Assembly: GCA_025084515.1 (NCBI GenBank)
Contig: JAJAGP010000864.1
Coordinates: 81,001-145,000, forward strand
Origin: Ancistrus triradiatus
Lineage: Eukaryota > Chordata > Actinopteri > Siluriformes > Loricariidae
Direction of reading: 5' to 3'
DNA: 64,000 nt
Shown: positions 50,516-53,945 of the stretch, piece by piece
Layout: the number at the start of each line of letters is the position of its first letter
Numbering within the stretch: the first letter of the stretch is position 1
Notes under the pieces: generated by a model
What the model saw: the letters and a program-made list of their open reading frames with translations, nothing else
What the model was told of the DNA's origin: nothing
Databases searched by the model: none
Program-made: the position numbers and the translations under genes

Positions 50516-50720
50516 AACATTACATCACAGCATTAACAATAACAGCAGAGCAGAAACTAGGGTTGAGCTGAAACAGCACTGTAATCCATCCCAAATCTCT
50601 GCTCTCCTAACGAGGTGACACTGGGCAGCACACACCTGGTGGGACAGCGGGCATGGTGCCGTTGACGGAGGGCACAGTGTGCGCTGGGGTCTGCACTTTC
50701 ACTTGAGCCATGCTCTATAT
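11559..50720 (-). CDS. stau2: Staufen 2 (double-stranded RNA-binding protein), 12 exons seen, 3' end missing
   Basis: Staufen 2 binds structured RNA, mostly in 3' UTRs, and acts in dendritic mRNA transport, localisation and decay. Translated exons match the vertebrate STAU2 order: MANPKEKTPMCLVNELARF start of dsRBD1, the linker and dsRBD2 (FYVQLTVGNNEF), dsRBD3 (ESGPPHMKSFVTKVTVGEF), dsRBD4 (NPISRLAQIQQAK; GPNKKVAKRAAAEAMLLQLG), a linker (GILHLSPDVYQEMEASR) and the first half of dsRBD5. Coding exons on the minus strand: 50636-50711 (exon to 50720), 50344-50474, 49895-50059, 48397-48545, 32781-32940, 31227-31334, 26441-26653, 25887-26024, 25269-25400, 24805-24868, 17892-18154, 11559-11672. Exons 5 to 12 join in phase with GT/AG borders, and so do exons 1 and 2. 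Exons 3-4 are frame-disrupted. The terminal exon (human AALSALKQFSEQGLDPIDG) was not found down to position 1. STAU2 rather than STAU1 is clear from the MANPKEK start and KKRPKTILKAGPEYGQGMNP-type linker. Confidence 0.93.
11673..13100. other. stau2 intron 11, left part; no repeat recognised
   Basis: Unique-looking intronic sequence. The minus-strand frame 12805-13080 (LCSRRSLCSPHQTF...) has no match to any Staufen isoform I know and no convincing splice borders. Confidence 0.45.
13101..13165. repeat. (TCTC/TCTG)n simple repeat
   Basis: Low-complexity pyrimidine run of CTCTCT and CTGTCTGTCT units. Confidence 0.85.
13343..13680 (+). mobile_element. hAT transposon 5' fragment with BED-finger relic
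   Basis: It opens AGGGATGGGAATCGAGAGTT, a typical fish hAT terminal repeat. The frame 13411-13671 then reads RKSKVWLHFRKKEDSGASCT and SSKGGNTSNTSKHGLKF. This matches the N-terminal BED zinc finger of hAT/ZBED transposases (consensus SKVWKYFxKKE...C..C...GGNTSNLRKH). The zinc-ligand spacing is degraded (CTC for CxxC), and no catalytic domain follows. A dead 5' fragment. Confidence 0.72.
14055..14275 (+). repeat. LINE 3' tail-like repeat
   Basis: Blocks CCAAGGAGGTTGGGT, GGTTTCTTCCTCATAA, GGAGTTTTTCCTT, GCTTGCTC, TTGAGACAATG and ending CTATAGAAATAAATCTGAC recur at 19413-19585 and 53033-53218. The order and the ...GCTATAGAAATAAA(TTGAC) end are those of a widespread fish non-LTR retrotransposon 3' tail. 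The exact family is not assigned. Confidence 0.6.
14338..14650. repeat. Partial copy of the CATGTAAAC-family element
   Basis: The left end (GCGTTTAGATGCACTTCATAAT, AACGAGTTTACACGCGCTCA) and an interior TTGCCAGATCC/GACCTGGCAAC block match the copies at 1147 and 15036. No right end is seen. Confidence 0.5.
15036..15618. mobile_element. CATGTAAAC-family element, complete short copy
   Basis: Left end GAGCACTCATTGCGCTTACA with ATCTGATAGCTGAAG. Right end GATTATTTAGTGCATGTAAA ending CACACTCAC, with AATCAGATAACTGCAG just inside. It shares the interior TTGCCAGATC/ACCTGGCAAC block with copy 1. About 583 bp, no coding capacity. Confidence 0.65.
15619..17106. other. stau2 intron 11, no gene recognised
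   Basis: It contains a GC-richer block at 15780-16020, open on the plus strand (79 codons), without any family match, and a G/T-rich stretch at 16100-16320. I see no splice-bounded exon. Confidence 0.4.
17107..17468 (-). mobile_element. tRNA-derived SINE (mermaid-like) with 18-bp target-site duplications
   Basis: Read on the minus strand from 17450, the head GGCGGCACGGTGGCTCGGTG, GGTAGCA... and GGTCCTGGGTTCAATCCCAG has tRNA-type A and B boxes (RNA polymerase III promoter). The body includes the well-known fish block CTTTGGACTGTGGGAGGAAA (plus strand). Direct repeats GGGTAAARGCACTACATT flank it at 17107-17124 and 17451-17468. This proves a retroposed insertion, fairly young as only one base differs. 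Confidence 0.88.
17892..18154 (-). CDS. stau2: stau2 exon 11: linker and start of dsRBD5
   Basis: It encodes QKGILHLSPDVYQEMEASRN, KGGTVTPGPFLNPKDVTQTP, FYANNASKTAAIARELLSKA, PKTPSIPCSSVQPAQQLEYL and AHLQGFQ. TAAIARELL is the Staufen-typical helix and QLEYLAxLQGFQ opens the fifth dsRNA-binding fold used for protein contacts. It is 263 nt: two bases of Thr, then 87 codons. Acceptor CTCCAG, donor CAG|GTACTT. Confidence 0.93.
18740..18890. repeat. Degenerate TTAGGG-like interstitial repeat
   Basis: About 150 bp rich in TTAGG, TTAGGG and GGGTT variants (GTTAGGATTAGGGAC, GATATAGGGTTATT, GATTAGGGTTTAGC). It is too diverged for a true telomere, and such sequence is common in fish introns. Confidence 0.5.
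18895..19203 (-). repeat. MITE with CGATATGG/TATCGCCC ends, copy 1
   Basis: Right end ACCATATCGCCCCACCCC, with TATCGTGATATGATATTTTT inside. Left end TTTTATCGTATTGTGATAAA. The same family in the other orientation is at 51194 and 53946. About 300 bp, non-coding. Confidence 0.65.
19413..19585 (+). repeat. LINE 3' tail-like repeat, copy 2
   Basis: Contains GCCCAAGGAGGTTAGGTCCT, GGTTTCTTCCTAATCATA, GCTTGCTCAGC and AAGCACTATAGAAATAAATG in the order seen at 14055. Confidence 0.6.
20500..20965 (-). pseudogene. Old Tc1/mariner transposase fragment (different family)
   Basis: The plus strand reads CCAAGGTGTTCGGTGGTGTT, GAGGTCAGGGCTCTGTGCAG and TTCATGGAGCTCACTGGGCG. On the minus strand this is the C-terminal catalytic region of a fish Tc1 family, around the SPDLNPIE and HDNAPVHKA-type motifs. 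Heavily mutated. No ends recognised. Confidence 0.6.
21689..21730. repeat. (TG)n microsatellite
   Basis: Pure TG run of about 21 units. Confidence 0.97.
22250..22395 (-). repeat. Old SINE fragment
   Basis: The plus strand reads TTTAGTCATTTGGCAGACGT, CCTTATCC and GGTTAAGGG, a diverged version of the CATTTAGCAGACGCCCTTAT block of the SINEs at 44.8 and 54.1 kb. Confidence 0.5.
22545..22970. repeat. hAT-type non-autonomous element
   Basis: Left end AGTGGTGGACCAATACGG. Right end CGGCCGATTAATCGGTCTAT followed by CTCT. These resemble the CCGATTAATCGG-ended hAT MITEs of fish. A short related piece lies at 63038-63105 (ATCGGCCGATGG, CCCGATTAATCAG). Confidence 0.5.
23151..23755. repeat. DNA element with CCGTATTTTTCGGACCATAA ends
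   Basis: The left end, then GGCGCAC and GTGCGCCTTAAAATGCGGTG, is the consensus of a common fish non-autonomous transposon. The right end (GCACCTTAATACGC, TTTATAGCCGAATTTTCATG) is a decayed inverse, with GCGCCTTATAACCCGGTGCG inside. The short frames in it are not genes. Confidence 0.6.
23985..24100 (-). repeat. Mermaid-like SINE fragment
   Basis: CAATTGACCTAATGCACATC, TTTGGAATGTGGGG and GGGGTTCGAACCAGGGGATC match, with decay, the corresponding blocks of the SINE at 17.1-17.5 kb. Confidence 0.5.
24521..24578. repeat. (GA)n(GT)n compound microsatellite
   Basis: About 20 GA units followed by about 9 GT units, in stau2 intron 10. Confidence 0.95.
24690..24790. repeat. (TC)n(CA)n(CGCACA)n compound microsatellite, next to the exon 10 donor
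   Basis: In the stau2 transcript this reads (TGTGCG)n(TG)n and starts about 15 nt after the exon 10 donor at 24804. UG repeats are bound by TDP-43 and CELF proteins. Effects here are untested. Confidence 0.95.
24805..24868 (-). CDS. stau2: stau2 exon 10: short linker exon
   Basis: This 64-nt exon encodes PHMENKSWNGQRAAFPEAAA and N plus the first base of Thr. It corresponds to human TGENKGWSGPKPGFPEPTNN. Acceptor CTCAG, donor AACA|GTAAGT. The split Thr codon is completed by exon 11, which confirms both borders. Shortly after the donor the transcript enters a long (TG)n/(TGCG)n repeat. Confidence 0.85.
25269..25400 (-). CDS. stau2: stau2 exon 9: rest of dsRBD4
   Basis: It encodes VKVGEEVTTGSGPNKKVAKR, AAAEAMLLQLGYKASTPVQN and TPEK. 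GPNKKVAKRAAAEAML is the RNA-contacting second helix of dsRBD4. Length is 132 nt, 44 codons, phase 0. The acceptor is ATACAG after a (TG)n tract. The donor is AAG|GTCAGC, a weaker GTC form. Confidence 0.94.
25887..26024 (-). CDS. stau2: stau2 exon 8: start of dsRBD4
   Basis: It encodes AGPEYGQGMNPISRLAQIQQ, AKREREPEYMLLSERGLPRR and REFIMQ. The NPISRLAQIQQAK helix opens dsRBD4. Length is 138 nt, 46 codons, phase 0. Acceptor GTGTAG, where the tract before it is (TG)-rich, donor CAG|GTACGG. Human STAU2 differs at only a few positions. Confidence 0.95.
26105..26310. repeat. Minisatellite, ~25-30 bp units (CTGTATCTGCGCCCATCTGT)
   Basis: About seven diverged units containing GCGCCCATCTGTGTCRCCTG-like cores, in the intron between stau2 exons 7 and 8. 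Three overlapping plus-strand frames across it are open only because of the repeat. Confidence 0.75.
26441..26653 (-). CDS. stau2: stau2 exon 7: rest of dsRBD3
   Basis: It encodes VLKESGPPHMKSFVTKVTVG, EFSAEGEGNSKKLSKKRAAL, SVLQELKKLPFIPTVEKPKM and HYKKRPKTILK. The GPPHMKSFVT loop and the KKLSKKRAA helix carry the residues that contact the RNA minor and major grooves in this family. Length is 213 nt, 71 codons, phase 0. Acceptor GTGCAG, donor AAG|GTAGGC. Confidence 0.95.
26918..26959. repeat. (CA)n microsatellite
   Basis: CA run of about 21 units in stau2 intron 6. Confidence 0.96.
27195..27226. repeat. (CA)n microsatellite
   Basis: CA run of 16 units. A third CA/GCAC tract follows at 27427-27463. 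Confidence 0.95.
27845..27937 (+). repeat. LINE 3' tail fragment
   Basis: CAGCACTTTGGGTTCAACTC, GAGTTGTCATAAAGTTCTTT and ATAAATCAATTTTACTTTAC form the usual end of a fish non-LTR element (GCTTTATAAATAAA followed by a short tandem tail). The family is not assigned. Confidence 0.5.
28183..29771 (+). mobile_element. Tc1/mariner element D, in stau2 intron 6
   Basis: TACAGTGGGGTAAAAAAAGT at the left and GTCCCACTGTA at the right, both at TA. Same family and orientation as copies A and C. It lies antisense to stau2. Confidence 0.93.
28553..29550 (+). pseudogene. Tc1-type transposase, broken (element D)
   Basis: It begins MAKTKERTPGRKMVDLQQAG with a small deletion relative to copy C, then KSDSTIGKQVGVNKSTVGAI. 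The first-Asp region reads WENIMWSDETKIEVFG (28897-29091). Later pieces are split by frame changes, and the second Asp and Glu regions are damaged (CAACAAATCCCAAACAC, CTAGAGCCAGTCTCC). Non-functional. Confidence 0.85.
29772..31226. other. stau2 intron 6, mostly unrecognised
   Basis: 29940-30045 has GAAATTCGATTCTAATTTCG and GAGGTTCCACTGC, fragments of a GTTCGAAxTC-type DNA element. The block 30240-30780 is GC-richer and open on the minus strand in three overlapping frames (longest 103 codons). I recognise no family there. Confidence 0.4.
31227..31334 (-). CDS. stau2: stau2 exon 6: start of dsRBD3
   Basis: It encodes CAEEKKGSDDESDANKSEIS and LVYEIALKRNLPVNFE. An acidic linker leads into helix 1 of dsRBD3, the main RNA-binding domain of Staufen. 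Length is 108 nt, exactly 36 codons, phase 0 on both sides. Acceptor TTTCAG, donor GAG|GTAACG. It matches human DANKSEISLVFEIALKRN closely. Confidence 0.94.
31540..32215. repeat. DNA element with CGGTTCC...GGAACCAAGATACCACTGTA ends, copy 1
   Basis: Left part CGGTACCCTCGGTTCCAAAA, ATGTTTCCCATAAGGAATAA and TGAATCGGTTCCAGACCCCC. Right end GACGAGTTCAGAGGTGGTCG and GAACCAAGATACCACTGTA. A deleted copy with the same two ends is at 61055-61226. About 675 bp, no transposase. Confidence 0.65.
32757..32780. repeat. (TG)n repeat abutting the stau2 exon 5 donor
   Basis: In the transcript the exon 5 donor reads GTACACACACACACACACAC, so the (CA)n repeat begins inside the 5' splice site. Confidence 0.95.
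32781..32940 (-). CDS. stau2: stau2 exon 5: dsRBD2
   Basis: The exon encodes YHYPIPKVFYVQLTVGNNEF, IGEGRTRQAARHSAAMKALQ and ALRNEPIPEKQPQ. This is the beta strands and second helix of dsRBD2, with the conserved GxGxTRQAARHxAAxKAL pattern. It is 160 nt: one base completing Arg, then 53 codons. Acceptor CTGCAG, donor CACAG|GTACAC. The donor runs straight into a (CA)n repeat in the transcript (positions below 32781), a setting known to bind hnRNP L. Confidence 0.94.
32976..34453 (-). mobile_element. Tc1/mariner element E (CAGTGGTGTGAAAAAGTG family), right end truncated
   Basis: It starts at TA with CAGTGGTGTGAAAAAGTGTT. The subterminal block CCAAACCTACATGGCCCTGT with GTGAAAAAGTGATTGCCCCT (about 33158-33195) has its inverse at 34378-34415. 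The outer ~140 bp of the right end is missing after 34453. Confidence 0.85.
33250..34149 (-). pseudogene. Tc1-type transposase, broken (element E)
   Basis: The minus-strand frame 33874-34149 has the HTH and GRPI region (TVVNLPRSGRPIKITPRAQQ) and HASTIRKRLGKNGLHGRVPR. Frame 33536-33796 holds ENILWTDETEVELFG (first Asp) and YGGGSVMVWGCF. The downstream part, with the other two acidic residues, is frameshifted. A GRPx motif and WTDET are diagnostic for Tc1. Confidence 0.85.
34631..34913. mobile_element. Tc1-derived MITE (CAGTGGTGCTTGAAAGTTTG family)
   Basis: TACAGTGGTGCTTGAAAGTT at the left. The inverse ACTTTCAAGTACCACTATA is at the right. Only about 280 bp, so the whole transposase is deleted. 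The larger copy G of the same family is at 51671. Confidence 0.85.
34970..34999. repeat. Tc1 terminal fragment
   Basis: GGGTGCCAATACTTTTGAAG and GGGACTGTA is the end of another fish Tc1 family. Only the tip is present. Confidence 0.45.
35000..36999. other. stau2 intron 4, no gene recognised
   Basis: Contains a possible tRNA-like scrap at 36075-36140 (GGCTGTGGGTTCGAATCTCT) and a short DNA-element end at 36808-36850 (GTACAGTCAAACCTCTCTAT). Otherwise unrecognised, AT-rich after 36.4 kb. Confidence 0.4.
37010..37140 (+). repeat. tRNA-like SINE head fragment (possible)
   Basis: TGGGTGGTGTGGCAAC then GGGTTCAAGTCCTGGC resemble A and B boxes about 40 bp apart. The B box is good and the A box poor. 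No target duplication found. Confidence 0.35.
37401..37440. repeat. (GT)n microsatellite
   Basis: Twenty GT units. Part of a 500 bp cluster with the CA tracts at 37718 and 37857. Confidence 0.96.
37718..37770. repeat. (CA)n microsatellite
   Basis: About 26 CA units. Confidence 0.96.
37857..37900. repeat. (CA)n microsatellite
   Basis: About 22 CA units. Opposite in strand to the GT tract at 37401. Confidence 0.96.
38840..39250 (+). pseudogene. Possible LINE reverse-transcriptase C-terminal relic
   Basis: One plus-strand frame reads ILKSTKSHLHWLSHVICIHN followed by LPSPDCIQQPDTKHTPGGQQ. This resembles the LRWxGHVxRM segment near the C-terminus of fish LINE ORF2 proteins. The similarity is short, so the call is tentative. 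The 145-codon minus-strand frame over the same bases is then a shadow. Confidence 0.3.
40000..41900. other. stau2 intron 4, no gene recognised
   Basis: AT-rich, with no recognisable exon or full element. A decayed SINE-tail-like block lies at 40085-40150 (TTTAGCAGGTTCTCTTACCT). A short transposase-like scrap (CTGTTAAGGATGGTGGAGGA) follows at about 42005. Confidence 0.4.
43190..43239. repeat. (CA)n microsatellite
   Basis: Twenty-five CA units. Confidence 0.96.
43670..43870. repeat. CATGTAAAC-family element, right end
   Basis: ATCTGATTACTCAAGTGCAT, CTTTCTGCAGTATCGGATTA and AGTGCATGTAAACGCACTCA correspond to the right part of the elements at 1147 and 15036. The left end is not clear. Confidence 0.55.
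44766..44961 (-). mobile_element. tRNA-derived SINE, copy 1
   Basis: Read on the minus strand: GGACTGTGGTAGCCTAGCGG with GTAAGG (A box), then CCAGGGTTCAAATCCCACCT (B box), AGCAAGACCCTTAACCC, and a tail TGCTAAATGCTGTAAATGTA. The order is that of a fish tRNA-derived SINE with an RNA polymerase III promoter. Confidence 0.8.
45245..45270. repeat. (TCAA)n microsatellite
   Basis: About six units of TCAA. A related (TTGA)4 is at 56764-56780. Confidence 0.85.
45590..45825 (+). pseudogene. LINE reverse-transcriptase 3' fragment
   Basis: Reading frames include CRYLYNIRRIRLSFPGKPPR and then, after frame changes, SRFRYPHQIQNSGAGLQRQK-type sequence (equivalent to RFKTLVLAYKA). This is the C-terminal HLRNIxxIRxxLS...LVLAYKA region of fish non-LTR reverse transcriptases. 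Short and broken. Confidence 0.55.
46724..46812. mobile_element. Mini mariner-like MITE with CAGGGTGTCCCA ends
   Basis: CCCAGGGTGTCCCACAGG at the left and GATGGGACACCCTGTATA at the right form matching inverted ends about 90 bp apart. The right end abuts TA. This is the terminal repeat type of a mariner group. No coding capacity. Confidence 0.65.
48397..48545 (-). pseudogene. stau2: stau2 exon 4: linker and start of dsRBD2, frame-disrupted
   Basis: Fragments in different frames match human SITPTVELNGLAMKRG, AIYRPLDPK and PNYRANYNFRGMYNQR: here SITPT, then a frame change before NGLAM, a block of about 16 extra bases (around 48505-48520) before KRG, SVYRPLEP, then NYRANYN in a third frame. The end would be CAGCG with GG where the donor GT should be. 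Acceptor TTTAG is normal and completes the Gly codon of exon 3. Length is 149 nt against about 133 expected. Low end is inferred from the split Arg codon completed by exon 5. Confidence 0.72.
49025..49165. repeat. DNA-element fragment (GTTCGAxGTCCGAATT type)
   Basis: CATTCGAACAGATGTTCGAT with GTCCGAATTGTTTGAG and AATTCCGAGGTTGCACTGTT. Part of the large fish family with ...GAGGTTCCACTG ends. Related scraps lie at 29940. Confidence 0.45.
49255..49550. repeat. DNA element with TATCGCGG ends
   Basis: Left TATCGCAGTTCACTTACTGC and TATCGCGGTTTTTTTT. Right TTCACCTATCGCGGGGCTCT and GGAACGTAACGCCTGCGATG. The paired TATCGCGG/CCTATCGCGG blocks are typical of a vertebrate DNA transposon end pair. Lies between stau2 exons 3 and 4. 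Confidence 0.5.
49895..50059 (-). pseudogene. stau2: stau2 exon 3: second half of dsRBD1, frame-disrupted
   Basis: The exon aligns with the human segment MFSVQLSLGEQTWESEGSSI and KKAQQAVANKALTES...NNNPG. Visible here in one frame is SSIKKKAKHSTANKALAERS followed by an ending NPG, and in another frame WEAEG just before it. One extra base in the GGGTTTCC run near 50001-50008 separates the two. In the frame entering from exon 2 a TGA stop falls at 50009-50011. The first part (IFTAKLFWVGEAG) is only loosely like MFTVQLSLGEQ. The acceptor (GTAAG) and the donor CCCAG|GTACAC are in the expected places, and the split Gly codon with exon 4 is kept. The gene is otherwise intact, so local sequence error is as likely as true pseudogenisation. 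Confidence 0.75.
50344..50474 (-). CDS. stau2: stau2 exon 2: start of dsRBD1
   Basis: Acceptor TATCAG, donor AAG|GTACAC. The exon encodes PPQDN followed by MANPKEKTPMCLVNELARFN, RIQPQYKLLNERGPAHAK. This is the helix 1 and beta 1 part of dsRBD1 and is nearly identical to vertebrate STAU2. Length is 131 nt: two bases completing an Ala codon, then 43 codons. The acceptor lies next to a (TG)n tract in the transcript rather than a long pyrimidine run. Confidence 0.93.
50483..50513. repeat. (CA)n microsatellite before the stau2 exon 2 acceptor
   Basis: In the transcript the intron ends (TG)n then TTGTATCAG, so the usual pyrimidine tract is replaced by TG repeats. Confidence 0.93.
50636..50720 (-). 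CDS. stau2: stau2 exon 1 (first coding exon found): N-terminal extension
   Basis: The exon is preceded by TTCTTACAG and ends CCACCAG|GTGTGT. It starts with nine untranslated bases that include an in-frame TAG two codons before the ATG at 50711, so translation of this exon starts there. It encodes MAQVKVQTPAHTVPSVNGTM and PAVPP, then one base of a split codon. It joins exon 2 in phase, placing about 31 residues upstream of the MANPKEK start used in human STAU2. The opening MAQVKVQ resembles the MSQVQVQ start of STAU1. Because it has an acceptor, at least one non-coding exon should lie upstream. The exon itself is clear. Whether this or the MANPKEK methionine is the main start is open. Confidence 0.8.
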
Positions 50721-51193
50721 CTGTAAGAACAGCAGATCAGAGACATGTTATACAGAAAGTAACTCCTTTGTAAACATAGTAAAGGCCACCAACTCCCTAA
50801 AAATCATACCCCTTCTATGCTACTTCTATGAAGAGGAGTGTCTGGATAAGAGCCTGGACCCAGGAGTGGTGGGTCGGTGACTTGGTCAGCTTTACACCCA
50901 CACCAATCACCTGTAACTTTCGAACGTCAAAGGTAAACTTCAGCCATCTTAACGAGTGACTTCCTTCAAGACCGGGAAGCAGGACGTGAGCCCGGTTGTC
51001 CCGGAGTTTTGCACAGCGATTTCATATGCTCCCATGCCTGACTACAACAAGCTATAACTCCAGTTATAGCTATAGTTAGTGCTACACTTGCACAAACGTG
51101 TTTTGTTAATAGATATTCATAACATCCCTAACTACATGTTCTGTTTTCTCTCCAAACTCTTCAGCCGGTACCAGTGCCAGATCTCAGATTGAA

Positions 51194-51472
51194 GGGTGGT
51201 CGATATGGCAAAAATATGACATCACGATATCTAAAGACATTATCACGATACATGTGGTCACAGACAAAATGCACCAGTAGCGACTGAGTCTTAACAATTG
51301 TTATTCAAATATTATGTCATTCAAACTGTGCTGCATGTCATCCAATTAGACAAATTACACTCTTTATAATGAAACATGTTTGTCAGTGTTCTTTACGCTC
51401 AGAAAAGCATCTATCACGATAACAAAATGTATCACGATACGATAAAATATTGTCCTACCGGCCACTCCTACT
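51194..51472 (+). repeat. MITE with CGATATGG/TATCGCCC ends, copy 2
   Basis: GGGTGGTCGATATGGCAAAA at the left. CTATCACGATAACAAAATGT with ACGATACGATAAAATATTGT at the right. Same order as copy 3 at 53946. Confidence 0.65.
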
Positions 51473-51670
51473 TGAAAAAAGATATTTTTTTCAGTACCAA
51501 TTCCAACTCTACTCAAACTGTTTTTCCATCATCAGTTCCGGGTCTCATACCATTACTCAGAAAGCAATAACAACCCCTCATCTCCTCCAGGTGACTGATC
51601 ATATCATGTCAGGCCACCAAGACCTCTGCCTAGGACACAAGTGCATTTAGCCTATTCTTCATTCTTACAT

Positions 51671-53032
51671 ATACAGTGGTGCTTGAAAGTTTGTGAACCC
51701 TTTAGAATTTTCTAGATTTCTGCATATATATGACTTAAAACATCATCAGATTTTCAAATAAGTCCTAAAAGTAGATAAAGAGAACCAAGTTACACCAATG
51801 AGACAAATATATTATACTTTGTCATTTAGTTATTGAGGAAAATGATCCAATATTACGTATTAGTGAGTGGCAAAAGTATGTGAACCTCTAGCATTTGCAG
51901 TTCATTTGAAGGTGAAATTAGAGTCAGGTGTTTTCAACCAATGGGATGACAATCATATGTGAGTGGGCACCCTGTTTTATTTATAAAACAGGGATCTATT
52001 AAAGTCTGCTCTTCACAACACATGTTTGTGGAAAGTGTATCTTGATACAAACAAAGGAGATTTCTGAGGACCTCAGAAAAAGAGTTGTTGATGCTCATCG
52101 GGCTGGAAAAGGTTACAAAACCATCTCTAAAGAGTTTGGACTCCTCCAATCCACAGTCAGACAGATTGTGTACAAATGGAGGAAATTCAAGACCATTGTT
52201 ACCCTCCCCAGGAGTGGTCGACCAACAAATTTCACTCCAAGAGCAAGGCATGTAATAGTTGGCGAGGTCACAAAGCACCCCAGGGTAACTTCTAAGCAAC
52301 TGAAGGCCTCTCTCACATTGGCTAATGTTAATGTTCATGAGTCCACCATCAGAAGAACACTGAACAACAATTTTGTGCATGGCAGGGCTGCAAGGAGAAA
52401 GCCACTGCTCTCCAAAAAGAACATTGCTGCTCGTCTGCTGTTTGGTAAAGATCACATAGACAAGCCAGAAGGCTATTGGAAGGATGTTTTGTGGATGGGT
52501 GACACCAAAATAGAACTTTTTGGTTACAAAGAAAAGTGGTTTGTTTGGAGAAAGGAAAACACTGCATTCCAGCATAAGAACCTTATCCCATCTGTGAAAC
52601 ATGGTGGTGGTAGTATCATGGTTCGGGCCTGTTTTGATGCATCTGGGCCATCACTGATGGAACAAAGTTAAAGTTTTGGAATGGTCAAGTCAAAGTCCTG
52701 AGCAGTTATTGTGAGGAAACCCACCAACATCCCAGAGTTGAAGCTGTTCTGTATGGAGGAATGGGTTGAAATTCCTCCAAGCCGGTGTGCAGGACTGATC
52801 AACGTTTAGTTGTAGTTATTGCTGCACAGGGGGGTCACACCAGATACTGAAAGCAAAGGTTCACATACTTTTGCCACTGACTAATCATTTTCCTCAATAA
52901 ATAAATGACAAAGTATAATATTTTTGTCTCATTTGTTTAACTGGGTTCTCTTTGTCTACTTTTAGGACTTATGTGAAAATCTGATAAAGTTTTAGGTCAT
53001 ATTTATTCAGAAACACAGAAAATTCTAAAGGC
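51671..53032 (+). mobile_element. Tc1/mariner element G (CAGTGGTGCTTGAAAGTTTG family), right end truncated
   Basis: It starts at TA with CAGTGGTGCTTGAAAGTTTG. The inverted subterminal region returns at 52880-53030 (CAATAAATAAATGACAAAGT ... GAAAATTCTAAAG) but stops there, where a LINE-tail repeat begins. The internal transposase has a deletion between 52660 and 52690. Confidence 0.88.
52042..52671 (+). pseudogene. Tc1-type transposase N-terminal two-thirds (element G)
   Basis: The longest transposase frame in the window, 209 codons. Features: HTH KRVVDAHRAGKGYKTISKEF (about residues 13-32), GRPT motif TLPRSGRPTNFTPRARHVIV (54-73), HESTIRRTLNNNFVHGRAAR, first catalytic Asp in VLWMGDTKIELFG (normally WxDET, so Glu after Asp is lost), and HGGGSIMVRACF. 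A deletion removes the second Asp and final Glu, so it cannot catalyse transposition. Intact DNA-binding domains mean it could still bind its ends if expressed (inference). Confidence 0.9.
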
Positions 53033-53218
53033 TGTCCAAGGAGGTTGGATTCATTTTTGAGTCTTAGTCCTCCCAAAATATCTTCCTGATAACATTTAGG
53101 GAGTTTTTCCTTGACACTGTCACCTTAGGCTTGCTCAGTTAGGACTTCGGGCCTAGACAATTGTACAGCTGCTTTGTGACGACGCTCTGTTGTGAAAAGT
53201 GACTTGATTTTGACATGC
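53033..53218 (+). repeat. LINE 3' tail-like repeat, copy 3
   Basis: CCAAGGAGGTTGGATTCATT, GGGAGTTTTTCCTTGACACT, GGCTTGCTCAG, CTGCTTTGTGACGACGC and TGACTTGATTTTGAC. Its start coincides with the truncated end of element G. Confidence 0.6.
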
Positions 53219-53945
53219 ATCTGACATTAGTACCACAGCTGAAAGTACAAAATGGAATTATAAAGGACCGATTGTGATTTTTTGCCACGAAAGAAACAAA
53301 TCTGTGTCACATACAACGAACAAACAGTGTGACCGGTGCAGGATCTGGTGATGACAGCGAGTGTGTTCCTCTTTCTCCACTGCACTAAATAGTACAGCAG
53401 GGGACAATACAAAGCTCTCCTGGTTACCATGGCTACGGCTCTGTGTTTGTAACTACACAACAGCTGTACTAAAGTGCACGCCATCGCGAGGCTTTTCGGG
53501 ATGTAACCGTGACCTTCCTCATCGGAATAAATGGCAGAACAATTTGTATTCACCCAGTTCCTTTACCTACACGTTCACCCATCCAAATATGGAGGAGGGC
53601 TATAGGCCAGCAAGCGCCTCTATTCATCAACCCATCTTCTGTGGAATTTTACGATGAGATTGCTGGATGCTGCTGTACACAGATGATCCCCTTCCAACCT
53701 TCTCTCCCTCTGACACTTAATAATGTATGTGCAGCACCCAGCTGGACCAGAAGCACTTCTGAGAGCATGCAGCGTCTTGTTTACACCACACAATGATTTT
53801 TCTGGAGGTCAATTCATCCCCTGCTTCCATGCAAACAATTATTTCTTTAACAGCGCTTTCTCGATCAGGGTTGTAGGGGCACCCGAGATCTGCTCATCCC
53901 CACAGATCACAGTGCCACCAGTCCATTGGACCACCAGGAGATTTG

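Noticed and set aside
11559..50720. Assignment of the minus-strand gene to stau1
   Set aside because: Start MANPKEKTPMCLVNELARF, the KKRPKTIL linker and the GILHLSPDVYQEMEASR segment are specific to STAU2. Only the extra N-terminal exon resembles STAU1.
51934..52602. 222-codon minus-strand frame across element G
   Set aside because: Antisense shadow of the clear Tc1 transposase frame on the plus strand.
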